Shown in pieces: positions 26,016-33,688 of a DNA stretch of 64,000 nt (positions are counted from its first letter, which is position 1; each line of letters opens with the position of its first letter). The notes below the pieces were generated by a model. It worked only from the letters and a program-made list of their open reading frames with translations, made no database searches and was not told the DNA's origin. The stretch is from IMG/VR virus record IMGVR_UViG_3300024999_000038, positions 86,269-150,268 of that record. One strand, written 5' to 3'. The position numbers and the translations under genes were made by a program. This stretch comes from a virus.

Positions 26016-26222
26016 ATGAAAGATATTTTTAATTTTGAACTAGATGAAAATAATAAAAAGAAATTTCCTAGTTGTGATTTTGTATTCAAAGCAGAAAAGG
26101 AAAATGATGGAAAGTATAAAGTAACTTGGATTGAAGATGGAGAATTAGAACAATCGTATATAGGAGAGAAGAGAATGAAGCAAGGATTAGAAGAAGGGTA
26201 TTGGGTTGTAAAGGATGATTAG
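26016..26222 (+). CDS. Hypothetical small protein
   Basis: 68 residues, start after AAGGAGGATCAATTCTC. A beta hairpin core (FKAEKENDGKYKVTWIEDG) between charged ends. Function unknown. Confidence 0.62.
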   Translation: MKDIFNFELDENNKKKFPSCDFVFKAEKENDGKYKVTWIEDGELEQSYIGEKRMKQGLEEGYWVVKDD

Positions 26223-26259
26223 AGATGTCAATTCAAAGAATACATTTAAAGGATAAAGG

Positions 26260-27126
26260 ATGGAATTATTAATGAATAAATATAATGAATTAGAGAACCT
26301 AATGTATGCAATCGGAAGACAATTATATCATAAAGATAGAATATTGTATGACTTATTCGATAGTAGATTTAATCATACATATGTCTCATTTGGATATTGC
26401 TCCTCTGAAGAAGATAAAATTCAACAATTAGGAATTATTAATAATCTTATGGAAGAGTTTTCTTTAATTGACTTAATAAAAATGGCGATGTCTCATTCAG
26501 ATTACTATAGATTATATCAATTAAATTGGTGGATTGGTAATTACACTGAAAAGATAAAGGATTATAAATTGGATTGTGAACCAATAGTAAAATTAATAGA
26601 TATTAAAGATGCATTTGATAAAAGAATTAATAAACTAGAAGACGAGAATTTAAACAGTTGGAGAAAATCAGATGATGATATATTGCATTCTCATTATCAT
26701 TGGTGGATAAATAATTTAATGAATAATGAAAATTATGCTATATGGGCCTTACGATACAATGATACAAGAACTTTTGATACTTTTCATCTGAGTAATTGTG
26801 GTGAAAAAATATTCCCTAAAATTATATTGCAGTACATTTTGGATAATCATATAATTCCAGACCAAATTAATAAAAATGCAGAAATAGAGATAATGAGTCC
26901 ATTTAATAATTATGGTACAAATGGTTACAAAATAAAAACATCTTCTAATATGGGCGGAATGTGGTATATGATTTATTTGACAGCTAAAGAATTTCAAGAA
27001 ATATATAAGAGCGTAGGGAGTAAGAAAATAAGTGATATGAATGTAAGACCATTTTTCAGTTATGTAAATAGTTTGAACGAAGGTGATGAGTTAAACGAAA
27101 AATTCTATTTGTATTTTAAAAAATGA
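26260..27126 (+). CDS. Hypothetical protein
   Basis: 288 residues, no recognised family. The first half is helical, with His-Tyr-Trp clusters (HSHYHWWINNL near 145); the second half is beta-rich. The start is ATG 26260 or 26272. Soluble; no signal peptide. Confidence 0.65.
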   Translation: MELLMNKYNELENLMYAIGRQLYHKDRILYDLFDSRFNHTYVSFGYCSSEEDKIQQLGIINNLMEEFSLIDLIKMAMSHSDYYRLYQLNWWIGNYTEKIKDYKLDCEPIVKLIDIKDAFDKRINKLEDENLNSWRKSDDDILHSHYHWWINNLMNNENYAIWALRYNDTRTFDTFHLSNCGEKIFPKIILQYILDNHIIPDQINKNAEIEIMSPFNNYGTNGYKIKTSSNMGGMWYMIYLTAKEFQEIYKSVGSKKISDMNVRPFFSYVNSLNEGDELNEKFYLYFKK

Positions 27127-27241
27127 ACTAAAAATGAAGACTTGGTAGAAAATGATAAATTAAAATCATTGCAGGAGTAGGCTTTCAGGGTTCGGTACAT
27201 GGCATAAAACATGTCTTTCGTTGGATTATAAGGAGAATTAT

Positions 27242-27442
27242 ATGCATAAAATAAAAGGATATTGGAGTAAATTTGTTTTAATTCAAATGATAGTAATAAT
27301 ACTTTTATCTATAGTTGGATTGCCTAAAAGTAATTCTGGTATGTATTGGTGGATGGGAGTCACTTTTGTTGATATGATTGCTACTCATCCTGTATTTTAT
27401 GAAGAGGAGGAAGATAATCATGGATTTAGCAGACGTAATTAA
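27242..27442 (+). CDS. Small membrane protein
   Basis: 66 residues with one clear membrane helix (about 12-33) and a second hydrophobic stretch (38-55), then a charged tail. Start after AAGGAGAATTAT. Its end overlaps the next gene by 23 bases. Confidence 0.62.
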   Translation: MHKIKGYWSKFVLIQMIVIILLSIVGLPKSNSGMYWWMGVTFVDMIATHPVFYEEEEDNHGFSRRN

Positions 27443-27623
27443 AAACTGTAAAGAAGGCGAAGTATATAAAGCTACTTATGCTTTATGGAATAATTGGTAT
27501 ATAACCAAAAGCGTTGGATTTATAAGATATTGTGATGAGAATGGAAATGTATCCAATGAAGATGAAACAATTAAGTTGACTCCTAGTAATTTAAGAGCAG
27601 AATATGAATTGATTAAGGGATAG
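27420..27623 (+). CDS. Hypothetical small protein
   Basis: 67 residues from the ATG after GAGGAGGAAGATAATC. Opens LADVIKNCKEGEVYKATYALWNNW, a small beta-domain pattern. Function unknown. Confidence 0.62.
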   Translation: MDLADVIKNCKEGEVYKATYALWNNWYITKSVGFIRYCDENGNVSNEDETIKLTPSNLRAEYELIKG

Positions 27624-27639
27624 AAAGGAGCAGTGAATA

Positions 27640-27918
27640 ATGGACGATGGAGGAGTACAAGAAATCAAAGTAATACCATTATGGGCAAGAATCATATCTT
27701 GGATATTTAGTGGAGTGATCACCATTATGGGGATTATAATATTTATTATTGGTTCTTGGAGTCTAGGAAGCAGTATGTTGAAAGAAATTAATACATTTGG
27801 AATGTTAGAATCTTTAATAACATTAGGAATGGGATTTTTAATAATGTTATCTTCATTGTTGTTTGCTACATTATTTGTTTTAATACTAAAACGTTTAGTG
27901 AAATGGAAATGGTTATAA
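27640..27918 (+). CDS. Two-span membrane protein
   Basis: 92 residues: two membrane helices (about 14-38 and 52-84) with a short loop and basic C terminus. Start after AAAGGAGCAGTGAATA. Could be holin-like or an accessory membrane factor; nothing decides. Confidence 0.62.
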   Translation: MDDGGVQEIKVIPLWARIISWIFSGVITIMGIIIFIIGSWSLGSSMLKEINTFGMLESLITLGMGFLIMLSSLLFATLFVLILKRLVKWKWL

Positions 27919-28014
27919 ACAATTGAAATTTAATTATATATTGACGAGAGGATGTGATTGTAATGTAGAAATAAATATTTTGTTGGACAATGAATAAAAA
28001 ATAAGCTGTTGGCA

Positions 28015-28058
28015 ATACTATCTACCAAGGGAATAAATTAAAGGTAAGGTGATAGTAT
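28015..28058 (+). promoter_or_regulatory. Palindrome covering the ribosome site of the MazF-like gene
   Basis: ATACTATCTACC pairs with GGTGATAGTAT (one bulged base) across a 21-base loop. The right arm includes GGTGAT, the likely ribosome site, and ends at the start codon. Folding of the mRNA would hide the ribosome site; as DNA it could be an operator for autoregulation. The same design recurs at 62389. Confidence 0.5.
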
Positions 28059-28490
28059 ATGCAAGTAGTAAATAAAGTTGCACAACATAATCAACCACAA
28101 CAATTTAATAGAGGAGACATTTACTTAGCTACAGTTGAAAATAATGTCGGAGGGTCAGTGCAAAATATTTGTCAGAGACCAATGATTATAATTTCAAATC
28201 CTATGAGTTTACTGCACTCGCCTGTGATTCACGCAATTCCATTATCTTCTAAGACTTTTAAGCGATGGATTCCAACTCACGTTTCTGTACCTATGGCTAG
28301 TAGTGGTTTATTAAAGGATTCAATTGCACTTTGCGAACAAGTAATGTTGCTCCCGAAAGAGGTTTTTAGTAAAAAAATTGGCACATGCAGTAGTTTAATT
28401 GTAAACAAATTAGAAGAGGGTTTAATGGTACAATTCGGGTTGTTTAATCATAGTCAAAATGTAAGAAACAATGTTGCTTATGCAAATTAA
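28059..28490 (+). CDS. PemK/MazF-like protein, no antitoxin gene seen
   Basis: 143 residues. PemK/MazF core: RGDIYLATVENNVGGS (residues 18-33), QRPMIIISNP with the conserved Arg, HAIPLSSKTFKRWIPTHV, KDSIALCEQVMLL. MazF proteins are mRNA-cleaving toxins normally paired with an antitoxin; none is adjacent. The C terminus ...NNVAYAN resembles ...QQVAYAR of the HTH-MazF fusion at 32004, suggesting common descent. Either a solitary RNase under translational control or a regulator derived from one (inference). Confidence 0.85.
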   Translation: MQVVNKVAQHNQPQQFNRGDIYLATVENNVGGSVQNICQRPMIIISNPMSLLHSPVIHAIPLSSKTFKRWIPTHVSVPMASSGLLKDSIALCEQVMLLPKEVFSKKIGTCSSLIVNKLEEGLMVQFGLFNHSQNVRNNVAYAN

Positions 28491-28512
28491 AGAAGGAGAG
28501 ATTATTTAAATA

Positions 28513-30111
28513 TTGGGGAAAATGAAAACTACAGAACAGTATAGACAAGATTTAGAAGAATACAATTTAAAATATAATACAAAAATAGAGTTAAAGAATG
28601 GAGTTGAATATAATGGTGCTAATACTAAAATATTACATATTTGTTCGTGTGGTAAAGAGTGGTTAGTTTCACCTTCAGGCGTTATAAATAGTAGTTCGAA
28701 AACAAGTTGTGGTTATACGTTTGCAGAAAAAGGAATCGATAATCTAGGGTATAATTTTTTAGAAAAATATTGGGATTATAAAACAAATAACGAATTAGGA
28801 ATTGATCCTTGGAAAATTAGTTGTAGTTCTGGAAAAGAAGTTTATATATTTTGCCAAGAGAAAGATTATCATGGAAGTTATAAAGTACGTTGTGCTGATT
28901 TTAGTAATGGAAACAGGTGTGGTTATTGTCAAGGATACTATTTGGTTCATCCTTTAGATAGTTATGGACAGTATTTAATTGATTCATTTGGAATAACCGC
29001 ACTAGAACTGTATTGGGATTATAATATAAACACTGTTGATCCTTGGAAGATTACAAAACAATCAAATAAGATGGTATATATTAAATGTCAGAGGAAATAT
29101 TATCATGGAAGTTATGGCATCAGGTGCAATGATTTTATAAAAGGAGATAGATGTGGATATTGTGGAGGTAAAAAAGTACATCTATTAGATAGTCTAGGAA
29201 CGTTACATCCAAAATCACTAGAATTATGGTCAAATATAAACGAAAAATCCCCATATGAATATATGCCTGGGAGCGATATGGAGGTTTGGTTTAAATGTGA
29301 CAACAAGAGACATGAAGATTACCAAAAAAGAATATATAATGCAGTAAACTGTAATTTTGGATGTCCGACATGTTCACAAGAACAAAAAGAATCTATCATG
29401 GCCTCCACACTAAAACAAGTACTAAGATATGAATATAGTCACACAAAATGGGAATATGATGCAGGATTTAAAATAGATAATAGTATTAGTAGGTATGATA
29501 TTTATGTTCCAGAATTGAATAACTTATTAATAGAATGCCAAAGTGAATATCACGATGATGAAAAACATATTATTAACGATCAACTTAAAAAACAGTTTGC
29601 TATTGATAATGGATATGAATATATAGCAATAGACAAAAGAGATTTTTCCATAATAGAAATACTAAGGTTCTTTATACCATACATGGATAAAATTCCTGAT
29701 TATGTACAATTAAATAAAAATACTACAAGAGGTTGGGATATAGAAAACGCTCAAAAATTGTTAGATAGTGGTCATACATATATAAATATAGCTAATATAT
29801 TAGAAACATCAGTTACCGCGATACGTGCAAGTGTAGGAGACAATGGGTTAATCAAACCAAATAATTATACTTTTCAAGGTGAAAATATTGTTTGTCTGTC
29901 TATGGATAATAGTTTAATAAAAACATATAATTCTTGCAGTTCTGCCGCCAAAGATTTAGGAAAAGCAAATGGAACAAGTATTAGTTCATGTCTAACTAAG
30001 AAGCCTCGTTCAGACACAGGGAAAATTCGTGAAACAGCTTTTGGTTTTAAATGGATGTATTTAGTAGATTATGAAAATATGATTAAAGATCAAAATAATA
30101 AACCTCCGTAA
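28513..30111 (+). CDS. Vsr-like homing endonuclease with zinc repeats and NUMOD1
   Basis: 532 residues. Residues 35-300 hold four treble-clef repeats (for example YHGSYKVRCADF...RCGYCQG, then YHGSYGIRCNDF...RCGYCGG). A Vsr/PD-(D/E)XK-type nuclease follows at about 305-385 (RYDIYVPELNNLLIECQSEYH). Then an HTH (NIANILETSVTAIRASVG) and a C-terminal NUMOD1-like DNA-binding segment (YNSCSSAAKDLG...FGFKWMY). This is the architecture of phage homing endonucleases. TTG 28513 or ATG 28522 starts it. It separates the MazF-like gene from the Agr-type genes. Confidence 0.82.
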   Translation: MGKMKTTEQYRQDLEEYNLKYNTKIELKNGVEYNGANTKILHICSCGKEWLVSPSGVINSSSKTSCGYTFAEKGIDNLGYNFLEKYWDYKTNNELGIDPWKISCSSGKEVYIFCQEKDYHGSYKVRCADFSNGNRCGYCQGYYLVHPLDSYGQYLIDSFGITALELYWDYNINTVDPWKITKQSNKMVYIKCQRKYYHGSYGIRCNDFIKGDRCGYCGGKKVHLLDSLGTLHPKSLELWSNINEKSPYEYMPGSDMEVWFKCDNKRHEDYQKRIYNAVNCNFGCPTCSQEQKESIMASTLKQVLRYEYSHTKWEYDAGFKIDNSISRYDIYVPELNNLLIECQSEYHDDEKHIINDQLKKQFAIDNGYEYIAIDKRDFSIIEILRFFIPYMDKIPDYVQLNKNTTRGWDIENAQKLLDSGHTYINIANILETSVTAIRASVGDNGLIKPNNYTFQGENIVCLSMDNSLIKTYNSCSSAAKDLGKANGTSISSCLTKKPRSDTGKIRETAFGFKWMYLVDYENMIKDQNNKPP

Positions 30112-30162
30112 TCAATACATAAATTCTAATAATAAATAATAAAAGGAGAGATAATATAATAA

Positions 30163-30780
30163 ATGGTTGAAACATTAATATTTAGTCTGCTGTGTCTAAA
30201 AACAAAATTTGATCTAAAACTAGGCAAACTCCAAATACATAAAGAATCATACCTAATAAAACCAATGCTAAAAAGATGGAGCATCTATCCTGTAATATTT
30301 ATGTCAATATTCTATGTCTATCTACAATACACAATAATGAATCAGAATTACTATTTTCTTCAATATCAACACATAATAAAGAATGCTATATTAGGTTCAT
30401 ATATGATTCTAGGGCTTGATGTTTTGTTTAGGCATGAAAAGTATAAAGAGTATATTATAGCCTGTTGTAGTCTCTTGTGTGGCTTTACATTGAATAAGAT
30501 TGTAATGCATTTCAATAATAATCTCATGCCAATCTTCCCATCAATATCTTATTCAACAGGTTACACGCAATATGGTATGATTACGAATGCTTCTAAATTT
30601 AGCGATTTTCATGTTCTCGGAGATCATACAACAAGATTGATATTTTTGGCCGATGTGTTTGATATAGGTGGTAGCATTTGGTCGGTCGGGGATATTTTAG
30701 TTAGATTATTTGCTTTTATAATTGTGTATTATGCGGGTAAAGTAGTTAGTAAAATGCATACGAACAAAATATTGAATTAA
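30163..30780 (+). CDS. DUF5317-like integral membrane protein
   Basis: 205 residues, about five membrane helices. The C-terminal half fits DUF5317: an NNNLMPIFPSI segment, then LGDHTTRLIFLADVF and IWSVGDILVRLFAFIIVYYAG. DUF5317 proteins occur in Firmicutes, function unknown. Start after AAAGGAGAGATAATATAATAA. It heads the membrane and signalling block and may support the two receptor-like proteins, which is inference from position only. Confidence 0.72.
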   Translation: MVETLIFSLLCLKTKFDLKLGKLQIHKESYLIKPMLKRWSIYPVIFMSIFYVYLQYTIMNQNYYFLQYQHIIKNAILGSYMILGLDVLFRHEKYKEYIIACCSLLCGFTLNKIVMHFNNNLMPIFPSISYSTGYTQYGMITNASKFSDFHVLGDHTTRLIFLADVFDIGGSIWSVGDILVRLFAFIIVYYAGKVVSKMHTNKILN

Positions 30781-30796
30781 TAAATAAATATAAAGC

Positions 30797-30825
30797 TTGC
30801 ATTACACTCTTACATATGGTATACT
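30797..30825 (+). promoter_or_regulatory. Promoter for the receptor-like/AgrD unit
   Basis: TTGCAT, 17-base spacer, TATACT with a TGG extension, 41 bases before the start codon of the first receptor-like gene. An AT-rich AATAAATAAATATAAA stretch directly upstream could act as an UP element. Confidence 0.7.
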
Positions 30826-30865
30826 TGTTTTAGATTAAGAAACGAATAAGAAAGAGGTAATACAT

Positions 30866-31687
30866 ATGCAGAGTGTAACAAATGCTTTGTTGAATACAGT
30901 ATTTGTAAGTTTACCAGAGGAAACATTTTACGCAATGATGACATTGATATTTTTGAAAAGATATGATCTATTAGATTTTAGAATGTGGAAAGAAAACATT
31001 ACAACACTTATGATACCTATAATTCCAGTATCAATATTAATTAATATATTTAGATATATTATAATTATAGATAAAATACAAATGATGATTATTACAATAG
31101 TGATATTTTACATATTGTTATTATATATTGTTATAAAATATAAAGTTGAAGATATTGAAAGAATACATATGAAAGTTTTATTAAACTTAGCATATAGCGT
31201 AGCAATATGGGTGTTCTTAGAAGAGATAACCTATCCATCATTATTGTTTTTGATGAATTACCCACTCGAATTTATATCAAATAATATATTTTGGAATTTT
31301 ATTTTAAGTGTTCCTTCAAGGATAATTGCTATGGTTATAATAATATACAACATAGTTAAAAATAGTAACGAAATAAGCAATATAGAAGTTCTTGACGTCA
31401 TTACTAATAATAAACTTTATCGAAGAATAATGCTTTTCTGCACAATGTCATTTATTTTATTATCATTATTCTTAATTAAACTTATTTGGTGTAATAAAAT
31501 ATTTGACAATAAGGTTCCTTTGTTTGAAAAGATTATTATTACTGAATCGCTTTTTGTTTTGCCAGTAGTTGTAATATTCCTAATAATTATATTAATCAAC
31601 AATCTTCTTGTAAAAGAAAAACAAATACAACAGTCTTATGAAAATCTTGTTATGCAAGACGACATAATGCTTGATGTAGAAGATTGA
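30866..31687 (+). CDS. Receptor-like multi-spanning membrane protein A (kinase-less)
   Basis: 273 residues. N terminus VTNALLNTVFVSLPEETFYAMM with the SLPE motif, then about six membrane helices and a short charged tail ending in KEKQIQQSYENLV and acidic residues. The whole layout repeats in the protein at 33689 (VTNA/ITNA..., VSLPEE/VSIPEE, MWKENI/MWKNNL). It resembles the sensor half of AgrC-type kinases in Bacilli but ends where the kinase should begin. Lies 22 bases before the AgrD-like gene, as a receptor would. Receptor role is inference. Confidence 0.68.
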   Translation: MQSVTNALLNTVFVSLPEETFYAMMTLIFLKRYDLLDFRMWKENITTLMIPIIPVSILINIFRYIIIIDKIQMMIITIVIFYILLLYIVIKYKVEDIERIHMKVLLNLAYSVAIWVFLEEITYPSLLFLMNYPLEFISNNIFWNFILSVPSRIIAMVIIIYNIVKNSNEISNIEVLDVITNNKLYRRIMLFCTMSFILLSLFLIKLIWCNKIFDNKVPLFEKIIITESLFVLPVVVIFLIIILINNLLVKEKQIQQSYENLVMQDDIMLDVED

Positions 31688-31709
31688 TATGAAAGGAGGT
31701 GAAAAATTA

Positions 31710-31826
31710 ATGAAAAAGTACGCAATTATCGCTGGAGTGGTTGCTTTGTCAGCCGCAATGTTCTCAAATGTATTTGCTTCTATGTTCTTTTCTCATCAAC
31801 CAAAAACTCCTAATTGCATGAAATAA
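31710..31826 (+). CDS. AgrD-like cyclic lactone autoinducer pro-peptide
   Basis: 38 residues behind a near-perfect GAAAGGAGGTGAAAAATTA. Three parts match AgrD: an amphipathic N-terminal leader (1-20), a core VFA-SMFFS, and a tail HQPKTP. Aligned to S. aureus AgrD (ring CDFIM, tail DEVEVP) the ring is S24-M-F-F-S28 followed by exactly six residues ending in Pro. Ser24 replaces the usual Cys, which would give a lactone rather than thiolactone, as known for S. intermedius. A lone Cys36 lies in the tail. AgrB is encoded 1 kb downstream. Confidence 0.8.
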   Translation: MKKYAIIAGVVALSAAMFSNVFASMFFSHQPKTPNCMK

Positions 31827-31840
31827 TTTTACCATACATA

Positions 31841-31866
31841 TAGGGAAGGACTTCGGTTCTTCCCTA
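31841..31866 (+). terminator. Strong UUCG hairpin after the AgrD-like gene
   Basis: TAGGGAAGGAC pairs with GTTCTTCCCTA (11 bp, one G-U) around a TTCG tetraloop, 14 bases after the agrD stop. Followed by AT-rich sequence without a clean T run. It separates the agrD transcript from the next promoter. Confidence 0.72.
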
Positions 31867-31908
31867 TAAATCTAATATAAAATATTTTATAAATTTACTA
31901 AAAATCTA

Positions 31909-31936
31909 TTGACATATCTCCCAAATATGGTAAGAT
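31909..31936 (+). promoter_or_regulatory. Promoter for the HTH-MazF/AgrB unit
   Basis: Consensus TTGACA, 16-base spacer, TAAGAT with TGG extension. The leader to the ATG at 32004 is about 60 bases and AT-rich. The strong -35 together with the extended -10 suggests high basal strength, so control by a repressor is plausible. Confidence 0.78.
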
Positions 31937-32003
31937 GTATTTAATGAAGTTGTAAATAAATTATATATACATCATTATAAATTGAAAAGGGAGTTGTGTT
32001 ATT

Positions 32004-32792
32004 ATGTTTGAAAAATTTATTGGTAAAAAAGAGAGTACTATTACTGAGGAGAATACAAAAAAGGATTTCAAAAAGTTGGCTACATATGTTACTTTAGCCA
32101 AAGGCCCAAGAACTATTAATGGATTCGCAGCAGACTGCAAAACAAATGCTGACTATCTAGCTGATATTATCCATGTAAAAATCAATTCTTATCCTCAAGT
32201 TCAATTTCTGAAAATAATATCTGAAAATTCACAAGGCAGAGTTTCATTAGATGATCTTAAATTATCTTGTGGATATTCTTTATATGAACATAATGATATG
32301 GAGCAAATAAAAAATATTAATGTTCGCAGAGGATGGTTTTGTTACGTAAATCTAGGCCAAGTTTTGGACTCGGAATATGGGGGAAATCGAATGTGTTTGG
32401 TAGTGCAAAACGACGTAGGGAATCATTTCTCAAGCACATCAATTATTTTACCATTGACTTCTAGAAAATCAAAAGTAAAGCTTCCTACTCACGTCGAAGT
32501 TGGAATAAAAAATTGCGGATTACCGCAAGATTCGATTGTTAGTTGTGAGCAAATTCGTTGCGTATCGAAAAGGAGACTTATTCAAAATGGAATAGTCCAG
32601 AAAGTATCAGAATGTCCTCCAGATGTAATGTTAAAGGTAGAGGTGGCTTTATTAAAAGCACAAGGAGTTATACATCTTAAAATGAATGAACAGGAAGCTA
32701 TTCAGCACTTAATGAACATGAATACCCAAAAAACATACCAGTATCAAAATAATTATGCTAGTGCAGGACAGCAGGTGGCCTATGCACGATAA
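32004..32792 (+). CDS. HTH-MazF fusion protein
   Basis: 262 residues. Residues 24-92 fit the XRE-type helix-turn-helix of Firmicutes small repressors (LAKGPRTINGFAADCKTN, then YPQVQFLKIIS and VSLDDLKLSCGYS). Residues 107-225 are a PemK/MazF domain: RRGWFCYVNLG, GGNRMCLVVQND, LPLTSRKSKVKLPTHV, QDSIVSCEQIRCVSKRRL. The tail ends VAYAR, like the MazF protein at 28059. A DNA-binding domain fused to a MazF domain could autoregulate like an antitoxin or act as an RNA/DNA-binding regulator. It lies between agrD and agrB. Start after AAAGGGAGTTGTGTTATT. Confidence 0.8.
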   Translation: MFEKFIGKKESTITEENTKKDFKKLATYVTLAKGPRTINGFAADCKTNADYLADIIHVKINSYPQVQFLKIISENSQGRVSLDDLKLSCGYSLYEHNDMEQIKNINVRRGWFCYVNLGQVLDSEYGGNRMCLVVQNDVGNHFSSTSIILPLTSRKSKVKLPTHVEVGIKNCGLPQDSIVSCEQIRCVSKRRLIQNGIVQKVSECPPDVMLKVEVALLKAQGVIHLKMNEQEAIQHLMNMNTQKTYQYQNNYASAGQQVAYAR

Positions 32793-32808
32793 AAGAAAGG
32801 AAGATTAA

Positions 32809-33516
32809 ATGTTTTCAGTTCAAGATATTTCTGATCAATTGGCTACTAAACTATCAAAAAAAATATCATTAGATAAATTTAAAGAAGTTTGGGGGATCGT
32901 TATAAAAATATTCCCATCACTTGCTGATAAGCTTAATCTTGAACAAATAAAATCAATAAATGACTTATTAGGTTTATATAGTTATGGGATAACGGTATTT
33001 GTAGGATTACTATTCAAAGGCCCATTATTGATTATAATATCAATTATCTTTGGAATATTTACACCAATTATGTTTGTGGTAACCACATTTTCAAGTTTTA
33101 GGGTTGTAGCAGGTGGTTACCATATGCAGACATATTTAAGGTGTTGGATTGTAAGTTTTGTCACATTTATTGGATCTGCACTTATAGTCCAACACACACT
33201 TCAATATTGGTCTACCCAAAATATCTCTTCACTCTTCATATTTTGTATTTTAATGGGATTATATATAATTTTTAGATATATTCCTCGCGACACACCCAAT
33301 AAGCCAATTACAGAGCCATTGGAGATAGCAAAGTTTAAAAAATGGTCGTTATACTACTTAATTTCATGGGTAACAATAATGACCATTTTCTTATTCTTTA
33401 ATCTAAAATTAATTGTTATTTCAAGTTGTTTTGGATTATTATTGGAATTATTTTCAATAAGTAAAATTGGTTATAGTCTATATTCCCTTGTAGATGATAT
33501 TGGTATACATAAATAA
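32809..33516 (+). CDS. agrB: AgrB-like autoinducer processing protease
   Basis: 235 residues. The catalytic block FRVVAGGYHMQTYLRC contains His105 and Cys112, separated by seven residues as in S. aureus AgrB (His77/Cys84). About five membrane helices follow residue 55, and a soluble 50-residue N-terminal extension makes it longer than typical AgrB (about 190-200). AgrB cleaves the AgrD tail and cyclises the core. Start after AAAGGAAGATTAA, 16 bases past the HTH-MazF stop, so the two are cotranscribed. Confidence 0.92.
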   Translation: MFSVQDISDQLATKLSKKISLDKFKEVWGIVIKIFPSLADKLNLEQIKSINDLLGLYSYGITVFVGLLFKGPLLIIISIIFGIFTPIMFVVTTFSSFRVVAGGYHMQTYLRCWIVSFVTFIGSALIVQHTLQYWSTQNISSLFIFCILMGLYIIFRYIPRDTPNKPITEPLEIAKFKKWSLYYLISWVTIMTIFLFFNLKLIVISSCFGLLLELFSISKIGYSLYSLVDDIGIHK

Positions 33517-33688
33517 TATCTCACAAACCACCTTACTATCCCACCTTATCCCATAATTGCAATACTTTATTCAATTTATTTTTCCAACATTTATGATATA
33601 TTTACAGCAACAAGTAATAGCACATAATAACTGCCCCTTACTCAAACCACACCCACAAACTAAATAAAAAGAAGGAAGGAAACCCTAT
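33517..33688 (+). promoter_or_regulatory. C-rich, G-poor spacer, possible rut site
   Basis: The 172 bases between agrB and the next gene are rich in C (CCACC, TATCCC, TGCCCC, CCACACCCAC) and almost free of G until the AAGGAAGG ribosome site. Everything around has G exceeding C on this strand. C>G bubbles are the signature of Rho utilisation sites, so this may be a Rho-dependent terminator or attenuator before the second receptor-like gene. No reading frame is seen on either strand. Confidence 0.4.

Noticed and set aside
27180-27220. GGGTTCGGTACATGGC resembling part of a tRNA T-arm
   Set aside because: No acceptor or anticodon stem can be built around it.
28059-28490. Classical MazEF toxin-antitoxin pair
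   Set aside because: No small AbrB- or RHH-type antitoxin frame precedes or follows the MazF-like gene.
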